Shown here: in pieces, positions 38,007 through 49,826 of the stretch | Layout: every line of letters starts with the position of its first letter | How positions within the stretch are numbered: the stretch's first letter is position 1 | Assembly (NCBI GenBank): GCA_021442155.1 | Contig: CM038215.1 | Coordinates: 10,378,976-10,442,975, forward strand | Length of the DNA: 64,000 bases | Direction of reading: 5' to 3' | From: Cymbidium sinense | Lineage: Eukaryota; Streptophyta; Magnoliopsida; Asparagales; Orchidaceae | Made by a program: the position numbers and the translations under genes | Notes under the pieces: model-generated | Database searches by the model: none | Seen by the model: the letters and a program-made list of their open reading frames with translations, nothing else | Told to the model about the DNA's origin: nothing

Positions 38007-38545
38007 TAGGGTTTAGGGTTTAGAGTTTACAGTTTAGGGTTTTGGTTTAGGATTTTATGGTTTAAGTTTAGGGTTTGGGGTTTAGTCTTTAGGATTTAAG
38101 GTTTAGGGATTTGAGTTTTTAGGGTCTAGGGTTTAGGGTTTAGGCTTTAAGGTTTAGAGTTTTTAGGGTTTAGTGTTTAAGGTTAGTTTTGGGTTTAAGA
38201 TTTAGGGTTTTAGGGTTTAGGGTTTAGGGTTTAAGTTTAGGCTAAGGGTTTTAGGTTAATTTGGTTTAGGGTTTTGAGTTAGTTTTGGGTTTTGGGTTTA
38301 GGCTTTAGGGTTTATAGTTTTAAGTTTAGTTTAGTTTAGGTTAGTTTAGGTTTTATTATTTAGGGTTTTAGAGTTTAGGGTTTAGGGTTAGGGTTAATGT
38401 TAAGGTTTAGGGCTTACAGTTTACGGTTTAGGGTTTATGGTTCAGGGTATAAGGTTAGTTTAAGGTTTAGGGATTTTTAGAGTTCAGGGTCTAGGGTTTA
38501 GGATTTAGGGTTTAAGGTTGTAGGTTGAGGGTTTAGTGTTTAAGA

Positions 38546-39412
38546 TTTTTTTTTTTTGAATTAGGTAAACTAAGAGGTCTAGATTTATTTCGTTTATTTT
38601 TTATTTATTTTAGTTTATTTTATTTTTCCATTCTATTTAAGTTTAATTTTTTTTTCTTTTTATTTAGTTTAGTTGATATATTTTAGGTTTATTTATTTTA
38701 GTTTAGGTTTTTTCTTATGTTTCGATTTAGGCTTATGTTTATTTTTTAGTTTACTTTTATTTTTATTTTATTTTTTAGGTTTAGTTATTATTTTTTATTT
38801 TTAAGTTTAGGTTTAGGTTTAGTTTTTATTTTTGTTTTTTTTAGGTTTAAGTTTTAGGTTTTTATTTTAAGTTTATATTTAGGTTTTCTTTTTTAGTTTA
38901 GGTTTAGGTTTACTTTTAGTTTAATTTATTTTATTTAGTTTATGGTTTTAGCTTTAGTTTATTTTAGGTTTATGCTCAGGTTTTATTTATTTTAGTTTAG
39001 GTTTAGGTTTATTTTATTTTTTATTTTAGGTTTATGTTTTTTTTAGTTCAGGGTTTAGGTTTTATTTTTTATTTATTTTAGGTTTTAGTTTTAGATTTAT
39101 TTTTTAGGATTAGGTTTTTATTTAGTTTTTATTTTAGGATTATTTTATTCTTATTTTTATTTTATTTTAATTTTATTTTGGTTTCTTATTTTTTGGTTTA
39201 TTTTATTTTTTTGGTTTAGTTTAGGTTTTTATTTATTTAATTTTAGTTTAGTTTTATGTTTTATTTTATCTTATTTTTATGTTTAGGTTTAGGTTTAGGT
39301 TTAGGTTTTAGTTTAGGTTTTTATTTTATTTTATTATTTTATTTAGGTTTAGGTTTTTTTATTTATTTTATATTTATGTTTTATTTAGTTTAGCTTTAGC
39401 TTTTTAATTTTT
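38546..39412 (+). repeat. Higher-order repeat unit 4
   Basis: Complete unit: T12 (38,546-38,557) then anchor GAATTAGGTAAACTAAGAGG. About 870 bp; the closest match to unit 2. Confidence 0.82.
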
Positions 39413-39614
39413 CAGGTTTAGCGTTTGGGGTTTAGGGTTTAGGGTTTAAGGTTGTAGGATTTATGGTTTAGGGTTTAGGGTTTTGGGTTAAGGGTTTTAA
39501 GTTTTGGGTTTTAGGGTTTTGGGTTTTAGGGTTTTGGGTTTAAGGTTTAGGGTTTAGGGTTTAGGGTTGTAGGTTTAGGGTTTAGGGTTTAGGATTTAGG
39601 GTTTAGGGTTAGGA

Positions 39615-40272
39615 ATTTTTTTATTTATTATTTTTCTTATTTAAGTAGGTTTAGGTTTATTAAGTATATTTTTAGGTTTATTTTAGTTTATTTTTTATAT
39701 TTAGTATATTTTTTATTTATTTCAGTTTATTTTATTTTTTACTTTTATTTATGTTTATTTTTATTTTTATTTAGTTTAGTTTGTTTAGTTTGTTTATTTT
39801 AGGTTTATTAATTTTAGCTTAGGTTTTTTATTTTAGTTTATTTTTTAGGTTTAGGGTTTAGGTTTAGTTTATTTTAGGTTTAGTTTTAGGTTTTATTTAT
39901 TTTAGTTTAGTTTATTTTAGTTTTGGTTTAGGTTTATTTTATTTTGATTTTAGGTTTAGTTTTTTTTTGTTTAGGGTTTAGGGTTTATTGTTTATTTATT
40001 TTTAAGTATATTTTTTAAGTTTAGGTTAATTTTATTTATTTTATTTTATTTGATTTTAGGTTAATTTCATTTTTATTTTATTAGTTAAGGTTTCAATTTA
40101 TTTTTTAGTTTAGTTTTTGTTTTTTATTTTCTTTTTTTTAGATTTAGATTTATGTTTAGGTTTAAGTTTCTGTTCTAGTTTAGGTTTTTATTTTATTTTA
40201 TTTTGGTTTAGGCTTTTTTATTTATTATATTTTTATGTTTTATTTAGTTTAGGTTTAGCTTTTCAGCTTTTT
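39615..40272 (+). repeat. Higher-order repeat unit 5
   Basis: The anchor is eroded (CTTATTTAAGTAGGTTTAGG); the middle is shortened; the right end is normal. About 660 bp. Confidence 0.65.
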
Positions 40273-40481
40273 AGGGTTTAGGGTTTATGGTTTAGGGTTT
40301 CAGATTAGTTGATCATTTAGGTTTAGGGATTATGCTTTAGGGTTTAAGATTTACAATTTAGTGTTTAGGGTTTAGGGTTTACGATTTAGGGTTTAGGGTT
40401 TAGGTTTTAGGGTTGAGGGTTTAGGTTTTAGGTCTAGGATTTAGGTTTTAGTTTAGGGTTTAGGGTTTTTGGTTTTTTTTT

Positions 40482-40962
40482 AATCGAGAACAAATTCAGA
40501 TTCATCATTTCCTCTTTTCAATTTCATCAACCAAGAAATATACCAAGTTTTCTAAGACACAAGTGACAAAATAGATAAAAAATGAGGACGCATGTAGAAA
40601 ATCAAAATTTTAAATAACTAGAACCGTCTCTACATTAAAGACACGGTTCCATAAGTATTAGATCGGATCGGCCGTTCTTCAGTTTCTCCATTTCCCATCA
40701 AAACCACCTGAGCCTCTCGAGTAGCAGGATCCACCACCATATCCCTAATCTCTTCGTCCACCACCAGCATGGCTGTAACCTCCGTCACCCTTCCCGCCTC
40801 CATAACTACTAATGCTCTGACCACTACCTCCATATCCACCAACAGCTCTAGATCCCCCACCACCTCTGCAATAGCTGTCGCCTCTGCCTTCACCTCCACT
40901 GTCATATCTAGACTAAGCATGGTAGACTGTGATGTTTTTGCCATCAAGGTTCTGCCCCTTAT
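40482..40962 (-). pseudogene. GR-RBP retropseudogene fragment 1 (C-terminus and 3' UTR)
   Basis: The minus strand encodes the end of a plant glycine-rich RNA-binding protein of the GRP7 type, which binds RNA through an RRM and acts in mRNA splicing and stress response. Only the last RRM strand is left (GQNLDGKNITVYHA, about 40,915-40,956), followed by the Gly/Tyr/Ser-rich tail (SSYGGGKGDGGYSH, SRGSGGFDGKWRN) and a TGA at 40,679-40,681. Stops replace conserved residues in at least two places (after YHA and in the GRRD.GYGGG stretch). A 200-bp 3' UTR follows, then A9 on the minus strand and CCCTAAA repeat. The RNP1 and RNP2 motifs and the exon 1 part are absent. An A-tailed, 5'-truncated copy suggests retroposition of the mRNA. 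Confidence 0.85.
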
Positions 40963-41544
40963 TAGGGTTTAGATTTATTTTAGGTTTAGTTTTTTATTTT
41001 AGTTTAGGGTTTAGGTTTTTTTATTTATTTATTTTAGGTTTTCTTTTTAAGTTTATTTTATAGGTTTAGATTTTTATTTAGTTTTTATTTTTATTTATTT
41101 TAGGTTTATTTTATTTTTATTTTATGTTACATTTTTATTTTATTTAGGTTTTTTATTTTTAGGCATATTTTATTTTTTAGTTCAGGTTAGGTTTTTATTT
41201 ATTTTATTTTATTTTAGTTTTTATTTTTTATTTTATTTTATTTTTTTAGGTTTAAGTTTTAGTTTAAGTTTTTATTTTATTTTATTTTATTTATTTTATT
41301 TAGGTTTCAGTTTATTTATTTATTTTATTTTTAGGTTTTATTTTGTTTATGTTTAGGTTTTTAGCTTTTTAGGGTTTAGGGTTTAGGGTTTAGGGTTTGG
41401 GTTTTAGGGCTTAGGGTTTAGGGTTGTAAGTTTTAGGGTTTATGGTTTAGGGTTTAGGGTTTAGGTTTTTGCGTATTATGGTTTAGGGTTTAGGGTTGTA
41501 GGATTAGGATTTAGGGTTTTTCTATTTGATTTGATTTTTTATTT

Positions 41545-42192
41545 TTTTATTTTTTTAAAATTAAGTAAACTATTAGATTTAGGTTTATTTAGTTTATTTT
41601 TTATTTATTTTAGTTTTGTTTATTTATTTTAGGTTTATTTTTAGGTATTATTTTTTAGTTTTAGTTAAGGTTCATTTTTAGATTATTTTATTTAGTTTTG
41701 TGTGTTTAGGTTTAGTTTATTTTTGGTTTTGGTTTAGGTTTTATTTATTCTAGATTAGTTTATTATAGTTTAGGTTTAGTTCTATTTCATTTTGTTTATT
41801 TTAGGTTTAGGTTCTTCTTTCTTAGTTTAAGGTTTAAGTTTTATTTTTTACTTATTTTTAGCTTTTATTTTTAGGTTTAAGTTTTTATATAGTTTTGATT
41901 TTATTTTATTTTAGGTTTATTTTATTTTTATTTTCTATTTTGTTTTTATTCTATTTAGTCTTTTTATTTTTTTAATTTATTTTATTTTCTAGTTTAGTTT
42001 AAGTTCTTATTTATTTTATTTTAGTTTAGTGTTTATTTTCTATTTTAACTAATTTATAGGCTTAGGTTTAGGTTTTAGTTTAGGTTTTTTATTTTATTTT
42101 ATTTTATTTTATTTATTTTATGTAAATTTAGGTTTTTTTATTTATAATATTTTTACTTTTTATTTAGTTTTGGTTTGGGTTTTTAGGTTTTC
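41545..42192 (+). repeat. Higher-order repeat unit 6
   Basis: Anchor AAAATTAAGTAAACTATTAG at 41,557. About 650 bp; shortened inside relative to unit 1. Confidence 0.78.
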
Positions 42193-42392
42193 ATACCTTA
42201 GGGTTTAGGGTTTAGGGTTGAAGGTTTATGGTTTTAGGTTTACAATTTTAGGATTTAGGGTTTAGGGTTTAGGGTATAGTGTTTCGGCTTTAGGGTTTAA
42301 AGTTTTGAGGGTTTAGTGTTTAAGGTTTAGGTTTAGGCTTCAGGGTTTAGGATTTTTAGGGTTTATGTTTTAGGGTTACTTTTGGGTTTAGA

Positions 42393-43197
42393 TTTTTTTT
42401 CAAAAAAAATAATAAGTGAATGGTTTTAGTTTATTTATTTTATTTTTATTTATTTTAGTTTTTTTTATTTTATATTTTTATATAAGTTTAGTTTCTTTAT
42501 TTAGTTTTGTTTATTTAATTTAAGTTTATTTATTTTAGTTTATTTCTTAGGTTTATGTTTAGGTTTATCCTTATTTTTTAGTTTAGTTTTATTTTTATTT
42601 TATTTTTTTAGGTTTAGTTTTTATTTTTTATTTTTAGGTTTAGGTTTTGTTTTTTATTTTAATTGTTTAGGTTTAGGTTTAGGTTTTTATTTTATGTTTA
42701 TTTTTAGGTTATATTTTTATTTTAGGTTTACATTTATTTTTTACTTTAATTAATTATATTTAGTCTAGGGTTTAGGTTTAGTTTGTTTTTTAGGTTTAGG
42801 TTTAGGTTTATTAGTTTAGGTTTATTTAATTTTTTTAATTTAGGTTTAGTTTTATTTATTAGTTTAAGATTTACGTTTAGGTTTATTTTTTAGGTTTTGG
42901 TTTTTATTTAGTTTTTATTTTATTTTATTTTAGGTTTATTTTATTTTTATTTTACTTTTAATTTTTATTTTATTTAAGTTTTTTATTTTTAGGTTTATTT
43001 TATTTTTTTAGTTTAGTTTAGGTTTTTTAAAATTTTATTTTAACTTAGTTTTTATTTTTTATTTTAATTTTTTTAGGTTTTGGTTTAAGTTTAGGTTTTA
43101 GTTTAGGTCTTTTTTATTATTTTATTTAGGTTTAGGCTTTTTTTGTATATTTTATTTTTAAGTTTTATTTCATTTAAGTTTAAAGTTTTAGGTTTTT
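42393..43197 (+). repeat. Higher-order repeat unit 7
   Basis: T8 then a diverged anchor (AATAATAAGTGAATGG). About 805 bp with the normal right end. Confidence 0.72.
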
Positions 43198-43462
43198 AGG
43201 GTTAAGGGTTTAGGGTTTAGGGTTTAGGGTTTAGGGTTTAAGGCTTAGGGTTTAGGTTTTAGGGTTTGGGGTTTAGGGTTTAGGGTGGCTTCAAGGTTTA
43301 GGGTTTAGGGTTTAGGTTTTAGGGTTTTGGGTTTAGGTTTAGGGTTTCTGTTTTATTGGTTTGGGCTTTTTTGCTTAGGGTTTAGTTTAGGGTTTAAGTT
43401 TAGTTTAGGGTTTAGGGTTTTTTAGGATTTAGGGTTTAGGGTGGTTTAGGGTTTAGGGTTTT

Positions 43463-43486
43463 GGCTTTATGGTTAACCTTAAAGCC
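43463..43486. repeat. Near-perfect palindrome at the telomere-repeat polarity switch
   Basis: GGCTTTATGGTT is followed by AACCTTAAAGCC: 12-bp arms with one mismatched pair and no spacer, GGTTAACC in the centre. Left of it the plus strand is TTTAGGG; right of it CCCTAAA. It is the exact head-to-head junction. Confidence 0.9.
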
Positions 43487-45848
43487 TAAACACTAAATGC
43501 TAAGCCCTAAACCCTAAATCCTAAACCTTAACCCTAAACCCTAAACCCTAAACCTTAAAACCCTAAACCCAAAACCTTAAACCAAAAATCCTAAAATCCG
43601 AAAAACCTAAACCTAAACTAAATAAAACCTAAAAATAAAATATATAAAAAAAACTTAAACCTAAATACAATAGAAAAATAAAATAAAATAAAAACCATAA
43701 GTAAAACCTAAACCTAAACATAAAAAAAAAATAAACTAATAAAAATAAACTAAAATAATATAAATAGAACCTAAACTAAACTTAAAAACCTAAGAATAAA
43801 CCATAAACTCTAAAACCTAAACCCTAACCCTAAACCAGAAACCCTAAAAGAATAAACCCTAAAATCTTAAACCCTAAACCTTAAACCCTAAACCTTAAAC
43901 CCTAAACCCTAACACTAAACCCTAAACCCTAAACCCCAAACCTTAAACCTAAACCTAAAATAACTACATAAATTAAAAAAAAAAACAAAAACCCTAAAAC
44001 CTAATAAACTTAAACCTAAACCTAAATTCTAAGAGTGCGTAGAACCTTGATGGTAGGAACTTCACCGTCAATTAGGCTCAGTCAAGATCTGGTGGTGGAG
44101 GCGAAGGCGGAGGTGTGGTTATCACAGTGGTGGTGGGGGATAGGAGGTGCTTTGGTGAATATGGAGGTGGTGGTCAAAGTAGTGTTGGTTATGGAGGAAG
44201 GAGGAGCGATGGAGGTTACAACTGTGGTGGTGGTGGAGGGAGAGATCGGTTATATGATGGCGGATCTCGCAACTCGAGAGGCTGGGGTGGTTCTGATGAG
44301 AACTCATGAAACTGAAGAATGACCGATCCGATCTGCTACTTATGGAACTATGTCTTTATAGTAGAGGCTATTCTTGCTATTTAGGATTTTTGATTTGCTC
44401 TATGCATGCTCATTTTTTATCTATGTCGTCGATTGTGTCATAGAAAAGTTGGTGTGATACTTGGTTGATGAAATAAAAAAGAAGAAATATTGAATCTGAA
44501 TTTGTTCTCTGTGAAAGAAAACTAAACTTAAATAAATAAAACCTAAACCTAAACCTAAAATAAACTAAACCTAAACCCTAAATTAAATAAAATAAGATAA
44601 ACTAAAAATAAAATTAAACCTAAACTAAAAAATAAAACTTAAAAATAAACCTAAACCTAAAAAAATAAAATAAAACCTAAACCTAAACCTAAAAATAAAA
44701 AATAAAACCTAAACCTAAAAAAATAAAATAAAATTACAACTAAACTAAAAAATAAACAAAACATAAACCTAAACTAAAAGAAGAAACTAAAATAAAAACC
44801 TTAAACTAAGATAAATAAACCTAAAATAAATAAACTATATTAAATAAAACTAAAAAATAAAATAAACTAAAATAAATAAAAAGTAAACTAAATAAACCTA
44901 AACCTATCGATTTACTAAATTTAAAAACTCTAAACCCAAAAATAACCCTAACCATAAACCCTAAACCTAAACCCTAAAACTAAAACTGCTAAACCCAAAC
45001 CTAAGGCCAACCTTAAACACAGCTAGCCCATGGTCACAACCACAAACCTACCTAAACTAATAAACCTAAAAATAAAATAAATAAAAACCTAAACCTATAT
45101 AATAATAAATAAAATAAAAATAAAAACTAAAACCTAAACTAAACAAAATAAAAGAAATAAACTAAATAAATAAATAAAACATAAACTAAACTAAAATTTA
45201 AAAACCTAAAATAAAACCTAAATAAAATAATAACTACAAAATAAAAAAAAATATAAACTAAGACTTAGGCTAAAAATAATAAACCCTAAAAAAATAAAAA
45301 ATAAGACCTAAATCCTAAACTAAAAAAAACCTAAAAATGAAATAACCAAAATAAAATCAACCGTAACATATACCTAAAATAAACTAAACCTAAACCCTAA
45401 ACTAAATAAAATAAAATAAAATAAAAATAAAGTAGCTAAACTAAAAAATAAAACCTAACAATAAACCTAAAATAAAAACATAAAACCTAAACATAAAAAA
45501 ACATAAATTAAAAATTAAAAAAAATAAAACTAAACTAAAAAATAAACATAAACCAAAACCTAAATAAAAAAACTAAAATAATAAACCCAAGCTAAAATAA
45601 ATAAAGCTAAAATAAATAAACTAAATTAAATAAAAATAAAAAAATAAACTAAAATAAATAAAAATTAAACTAAACAAACCTAAACCTACCAGTTTACTTA
45701 ATTTAAAATAATCCTAAACACTAAACCCTAAACCCTAAATCATAAACCTAAACCCTAAACCCTAAACCCTTAAACTAAGCCTAAATCATAAACCCTATAC
45801 CTACAACCCTAAACCTGCAACCATAAACCCTAAACCATAAAAAACCCT
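43475..45848 (-). repeat. Inverted segment of the higher-order repeat (CCCTAAA on plus strand)
   Basis: Here the plus strand is nearly free of G rather than of C. It holds inverted partial units at about 43,597-43,800 and 44,520-44,925 and a more complete one at about 45,040-45,707, whose anchor (CCTACCAGTTTACTTAATTT on the plus strand, 45,688-45,707) is the exact reverse complement of the anchor form seen at 61,772. GR-RBP fragment 2 sits inside, with the same orientation relative to the repeat as fragment 1. The segment ends at about 45,848, where TTTATT/TTTAGG polarity returns. Confidence 0.88.
44035..44512 (+). pseudogene. GR-RBP retropseudogene fragment 2 (C-terminus and 3' UTR)
   Basis: This is the same gene fragment as at 40,482-40,962, on the opposite strand. 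It begins with NLDGRNFTVN (44,043-44,072), the last RRM strand, then AQSRSGGGGEGGG, GYGGRRSDGGYNCGGGGG and a C-terminal SRGWGGSDENS with TGA at 44,307. The tail in the protein frame is open from 44,115 to 44,309. The 3' UTR can be aligned with fragment 1 (GATCCGATCTGCTACTTATG, CATGCTCATTTTTTATCTAT, TTGATGAAATAAAA, GAATCTGAATTTGTTCTC) and ends in an A-rich GTGAAAGAAAAC before CCTAAA repeats. A second, longer frame over the same bases (44,035-44,322) is a shadow. RNP motifs are absent. Confidence 0.85.
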
Positions 45849-46348
45849 TATTATTTTTATTAGTTTATTTAATTTTATTTTTAGGTTTAGGTTTAGGTTT
45901 TAGTTTAGGTTTTTATTTTATTCTATTTAGGTTTATATTTTTTATTTATTTGATTTTTAGGTTTTTTGTAAGATTAGGTTTTTAGGTTTTTAGGGTTTAG
46001 GGTTTAGGCTTTAAGGTTTAGGGTTTTTAAGATTTAAGCTTTAAGGTTTAAGGTTTAGGGTTTTAGGGTTTAAGGTTTAGGGTTTTAGATTTATGGTTTA
46101 GGGTTAGACTTATGGTTTATAATTTAGGGTTTATTGTTTAGGGTTTATGGTTTATGGTTAGTTTAGGGTTTAGAATTAGTTTTGGGTTTAAGATTTACGA
46201 TTTAGGGTTTAGGGTTTAAGGTTTTTTATGGTTTAGGGTTTATGGTTGTAGGTTTAGGGTTGTAAGCGTAGTATTTAGGATTTAGGGTTAGGGTTTAAGG
46301 TTTAGGGTTTAGGATTTAGGGTTTTGGGTTAATGGTTTTGGGTTTAAG

Positions 46349-47192
46349 TTTTTTTTTTAATTTAGCAAATCGATAAGTTTAGATTCATTTAGTTTATCTT
46401 TTATTTATTTTGGTTTATTTTATTATTTTTAGTTTTATTTAGTTTAGTTTCTTTATTTTAGGTTTATTTATTTTAGTTTAGGTTTTTTATTTTCATTAAT
46501 TTTTTTGGTTTATGTTTTGTTTTATTTTTATTTTTTAGTTTAGTTTTAACTTTATTTTATTTTTTAGGTTTAGGTTTTATTTTATTTTTTTATTTTTATG
46601 TTTAGGTTTATGTTTATATTTTATTTTTTTAGGTTTAGGTTTTAGGTTTTTATTGTAGGAATATTTTAAGGTTTTATAGTCTAGGTTTACGTTTATGTTT
46701 AATTTAATTTATTTTATCTAGTTTAGGATTTAGGTTAAGCTTATTTTAGGTTTAGGTTTTTTTTTTTTAGTTTAGTTTATTTTAGTTTAGGTTTAGGTTT
46801 ATTTTATTTTGTTTATTTTATTTTTAGGTTATTTATTTTTTGTTTATGGTTTAGGTTTTGTTTTTTATTTATTTTCAGGTTTATATTTTAGGTTTAATGT
46901 TTTTATTTAGTTTTTATTTTATTTTATTTTATTTTAGATTTTTATTTTATTTAGGTTTTTTATTTTTAGGTTTATTTTATTTTTAAGTTTAGTTTAAGTT
47001 TTTATTTATTTTATTTTAGTTTATTTTTTATTTTTTTATTTTTTTATTTAAGTTTAGGTTTAGGTTTAGGTTTAGGTTTAGGTTTAGGTTTTAGTTTAGG
47101 TTTTATTTCATTTTTTATTTTATTATATTTAAGTTTAGGTTTATTAATTTATTTTATTTTTTAGGTTTTATTTTGTTTATGTTTAGGATTTT
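46349..47192 (+). repeat. Higher-order repeat unit 8
   Basis: T10 then anchor AATTTAGCAAATCGATAAG. The AAATCGATA variant is shared with the inverted unit at 44,905-44,925. About 845 bp. Confidence 0.8.
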
Positions 47193-47593
47193 AGGTTAGG
47201 GTTTAAGGTTTATGGTTTTGGGTTTGGGGTATAGGGTTGTAGGTTTTAGAGTTTAGGGATTAGAATTTAGGGCTTAGGGTTTAGCGTTTAGGGTTAGTTT
47301 AGGGTTTTGGGTTTTGGGTTTTAGGGTTTAGGGTTTAGGGTTTGGGATTTAGGGCTTATGATTTAGGGTTGTAGGTTTTAGGGCTTAGGGTTTAGGCTTT
47401 ATAGTTTAAGGTTTAAGGTTTTAGGGTTTAGGGTTTAGGGTTTAGGGTTTAGGGTTTTATAGTTTAGGGTTTAGGATTTTGGGTTTTGGGTTTAAGGTTT
47501 AGGGTTTAATGCTTAAGGATTTAGGGCTTAGGGTTGTAAGTTTAGGGTTGTAGATTTAGGGTTTAGAGTTTAGGGTTTAGAGATTAGGGTTAG

Positions 47594-48180
47594 TTTTTTT
47601 TAATAAGTTAATTAGTATGTTTAGGTTTATTTAGTTTATTTCTTATTTATTTTAGTTTATATTATTTTATATTTTCATTTAGGTTTATTTTTTTATTTAG
47701 TTTAGTTTATTTATTTTAGTTTACATTTTTTATTTTAGTTTATTTTTTACTTTTAGGTTTATTTTTTAGTTTCATTTTATTTTTATATCAATTTTAAGGT
47801 TTAAGTTTTATTTTATTTTTTAGGTTTAGGTTTTTATTTTATTTTTTTGGTTTAGGTTTTAGGTTTTTATTTTATGTTTATTTATAGGTTTTATTTTTTA
47901 GTTTAGGTTTAGATTTATCTTTATTTTATTTTAGGTTTAGGTTTATGTTTTATTTAGTTTTATTTTATTTTATTTTATTTTATGTTTATTTTTTGTTTAG
48001 TTTAAGTTTTATTTATTTTATTTTAGTTTATTTTATTAGATTATTTTCTTTTTTGGTTTTGATTTAGGTTTTAGTCTAGATTTTATTTTTTTTTTTATTT
48101 TTTATTTTATTTAGGTATAGATTTTTTATTTATTATTTTTTAGGTTTTATTTAGTTTAGGTTTAAATTTTTAGGTTTTTA
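47594..48180 (+). repeat. Higher-order repeat unit 9
   Basis: T8 then a diverged anchor AATAAGTTAATTAGTATG. About 590 bp, shortened internally, normal right end. Confidence 0.72.
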
Positions 48181-48974
48181 GGGTTTAAGGTTTAGGGTTT
48201 AGGGTTTATGGTTTAAGGTTTAGGGTTTAGGGTTTTAGGATTTAGGTTTTAGAGTTTAGGGTTTGGGGTTAGGGTTTAGGGTTTAGGGTTCAAGGTTTAG
48301 TGTTTAGGCTTTAGGGTTCAGGGTTTAGGGTTAGCTTAATGTTTAGGATTTAAGGTTGTTAGGGTTTAGGGTTTAGAGTTTAGCGATTAGGGTTTAGGGT
48401 TATCTTAGGGTTTAGGGTTAGTTTAGGGTTTAAGGTTTACAATTTAGGGTTTTGGCATTAGGGTTTATAATTTTTAGTGTTTAAGGTTACTTAACAGTTT
48501 AGGGTTTAGTGTTTTAGGGTTCAAGGTTTAGGGTTTAGGGTTAAGGATTTAAGGTTTAGGGTTTAAGGTTTAGAGTTTTTTTAGGGTTTAAGGTTTAAGG
48601 TTTAGGGTTTAACTAAGGGTTTATGGTTTAAGGTTTAGGGTTTAAGCTTTAGGGTTTATGGTTTAGGGTTTTGGGTTTAGGGTTTAAGGTTAGTTTATGG
48701 TTTAAGATTTAGGGTTCATTTAGGGTTTTAGGATTTATGGTATATGGTTTAGGGTTTAGGGTTTAGGGTTTAGGGTTAGTTTAAGGTTTAGGATTTAGGG
48801 TTTTAAGTTATAGGGTTTAGGGTTAAGGTTTCAGGTTAGGGTTAGAGTTTAGGATTTAGGGTTTAGGGTTTAAGGGTTTAGGGTTTAGGGTTTAGGCTTT
48901 AGGGTTATAGGGTTTAGTTTTTAGGGTTTAGGGTAGTATGTTTAGGGTTTAGAGTTTAGGGTTTAGGGTTATGA

Positions 48975-49826
48975 TTTTCTTTTCTTAATTAAGTAAACTC
49001 AGAGGTTAGGATTATTTTATTTATTTTTAATTTATTTTATTTTATTTTATTTGTTATTTTGATTTAGGTTTATTTTTATTTTTTTTAGTTTATTTATCTT
49101 AGGTTTGTTTCTTTTAGTTTATTTTTTAGGTTTTTGTTTACATTTTAGTTTAGTTTTATTTTTTATTTTATTTTTAAGTTTAGGTTTTATTTTTTATTTT
49201 TTGGTTTAGGTTTAAGTTTTTATTTTCTTTTTTTAGGTTTAGGTTTTAGGTTTTTAATTTAGGTTTTATTTTTTTTGTTTAGGTTTAGGTTTTTTTTTAG
49301 TTTAGTTTATTTTATTTAGTTTAGGTTTAGGTTTAGGTTTAGTTTGTTTTAGGTTTAGGTTTAGGTTTTATTTATTTTAGTTTAGCTTATTTTAGTTTAG
49401 GTTTAGGTTTATTTTATTTTGTATATTTTATTTTTACTTTTGGTTTAGGTTTTTTTTTTTTAACTTTAGGGTTTATGTTTCTTTTTTTATCTTTATTTTC
49501 TAAGATTAGGTTTTTATTTAGTTCTTATTTTATTTTATTTAAGTTTATTATAATTTTTTTTAATTTCTATTTTACGTTTAGTTTTTATTTTATTTAGGTT
49601 TTTTATTCTCAGGTTTATTATATTTTTTAGTTTAGTCTAGGGTTTTATTTTTATTTTATTTTTAGTTATTTTTATTAGTTTATTTTATTTTATTTTTAAG
49701 GTTGAGATTTAGGTTTTAGTTTAGGTTTTTATTTTATTTTATTTTATATTTATTTAGGTTTAGGTTTTATTTACTAATTTTATTTTTAGTTTTTATTTCA
49801 TTTTGGTTTAGGTTTTTAGGTTTTTA
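48975..49826 (+). repeat. Higher-order repeat unit 10
   Basis: Anchor CTTAATTAAGTAAACTCAGAGG begins at 48,984 and ends near 49,005. About 850 bp. Confidence 0.8.

Larger units (their letters stand above)
35278..40472 (+). repeat. Higher-order TTTAGGG-derived repeat, segment 1
   Basis: Here the array becomes organised. AT-rich units of roughly 0.6-0.9 kb alternate with 0.2-0.55-kb blocks of nearly clean TTTAGGG/TTTAGGGTTTAAGG. A full unit begins, after a poly(T) run, with an anchor close to AAATTAAGTAAACTAGTAGG, continues with TTTAGGTTTATTTAGTTTA, and ends near GGTTTTATTTAGTTTAGG and TTTTTAGGTTTTTAGGG. Internal words also keep their order, such as the TTTCGATTTAGG at 36,709 and 38,718, so these are copies of one unit and not chance low complexity. 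Confidence 0.88.
40963..43474 (+). repeat. Higher-order TTTAGGG-derived repeat, segment 2
   Basis: It continues the organised array after the GR-RBP fragment: the right half of a unit (to 41,369), a TTTAGGG block, unit 6, a TTTAGGG block, unit 7, and a last TTTAGGG block that ends at the palindrome centred at 43,474/43,475. Confidence 0.85.

Noticed and set aside
40769..40972. Ser/Thr/Ala-rich open frame opposite to GR-RBP fragment 1, and the 105-codon Val/Glu-rich frame at 40,630-40,947
   Set aside because: Both are shadows of the Gly-rich GGN codon repeat in the real GR-RBP frame.
44122..44307. His/Ser-rich minus-strand open frame over GR-RBP fragment 2
   Set aside because: An antisense shadow of the Gly-rich tail.
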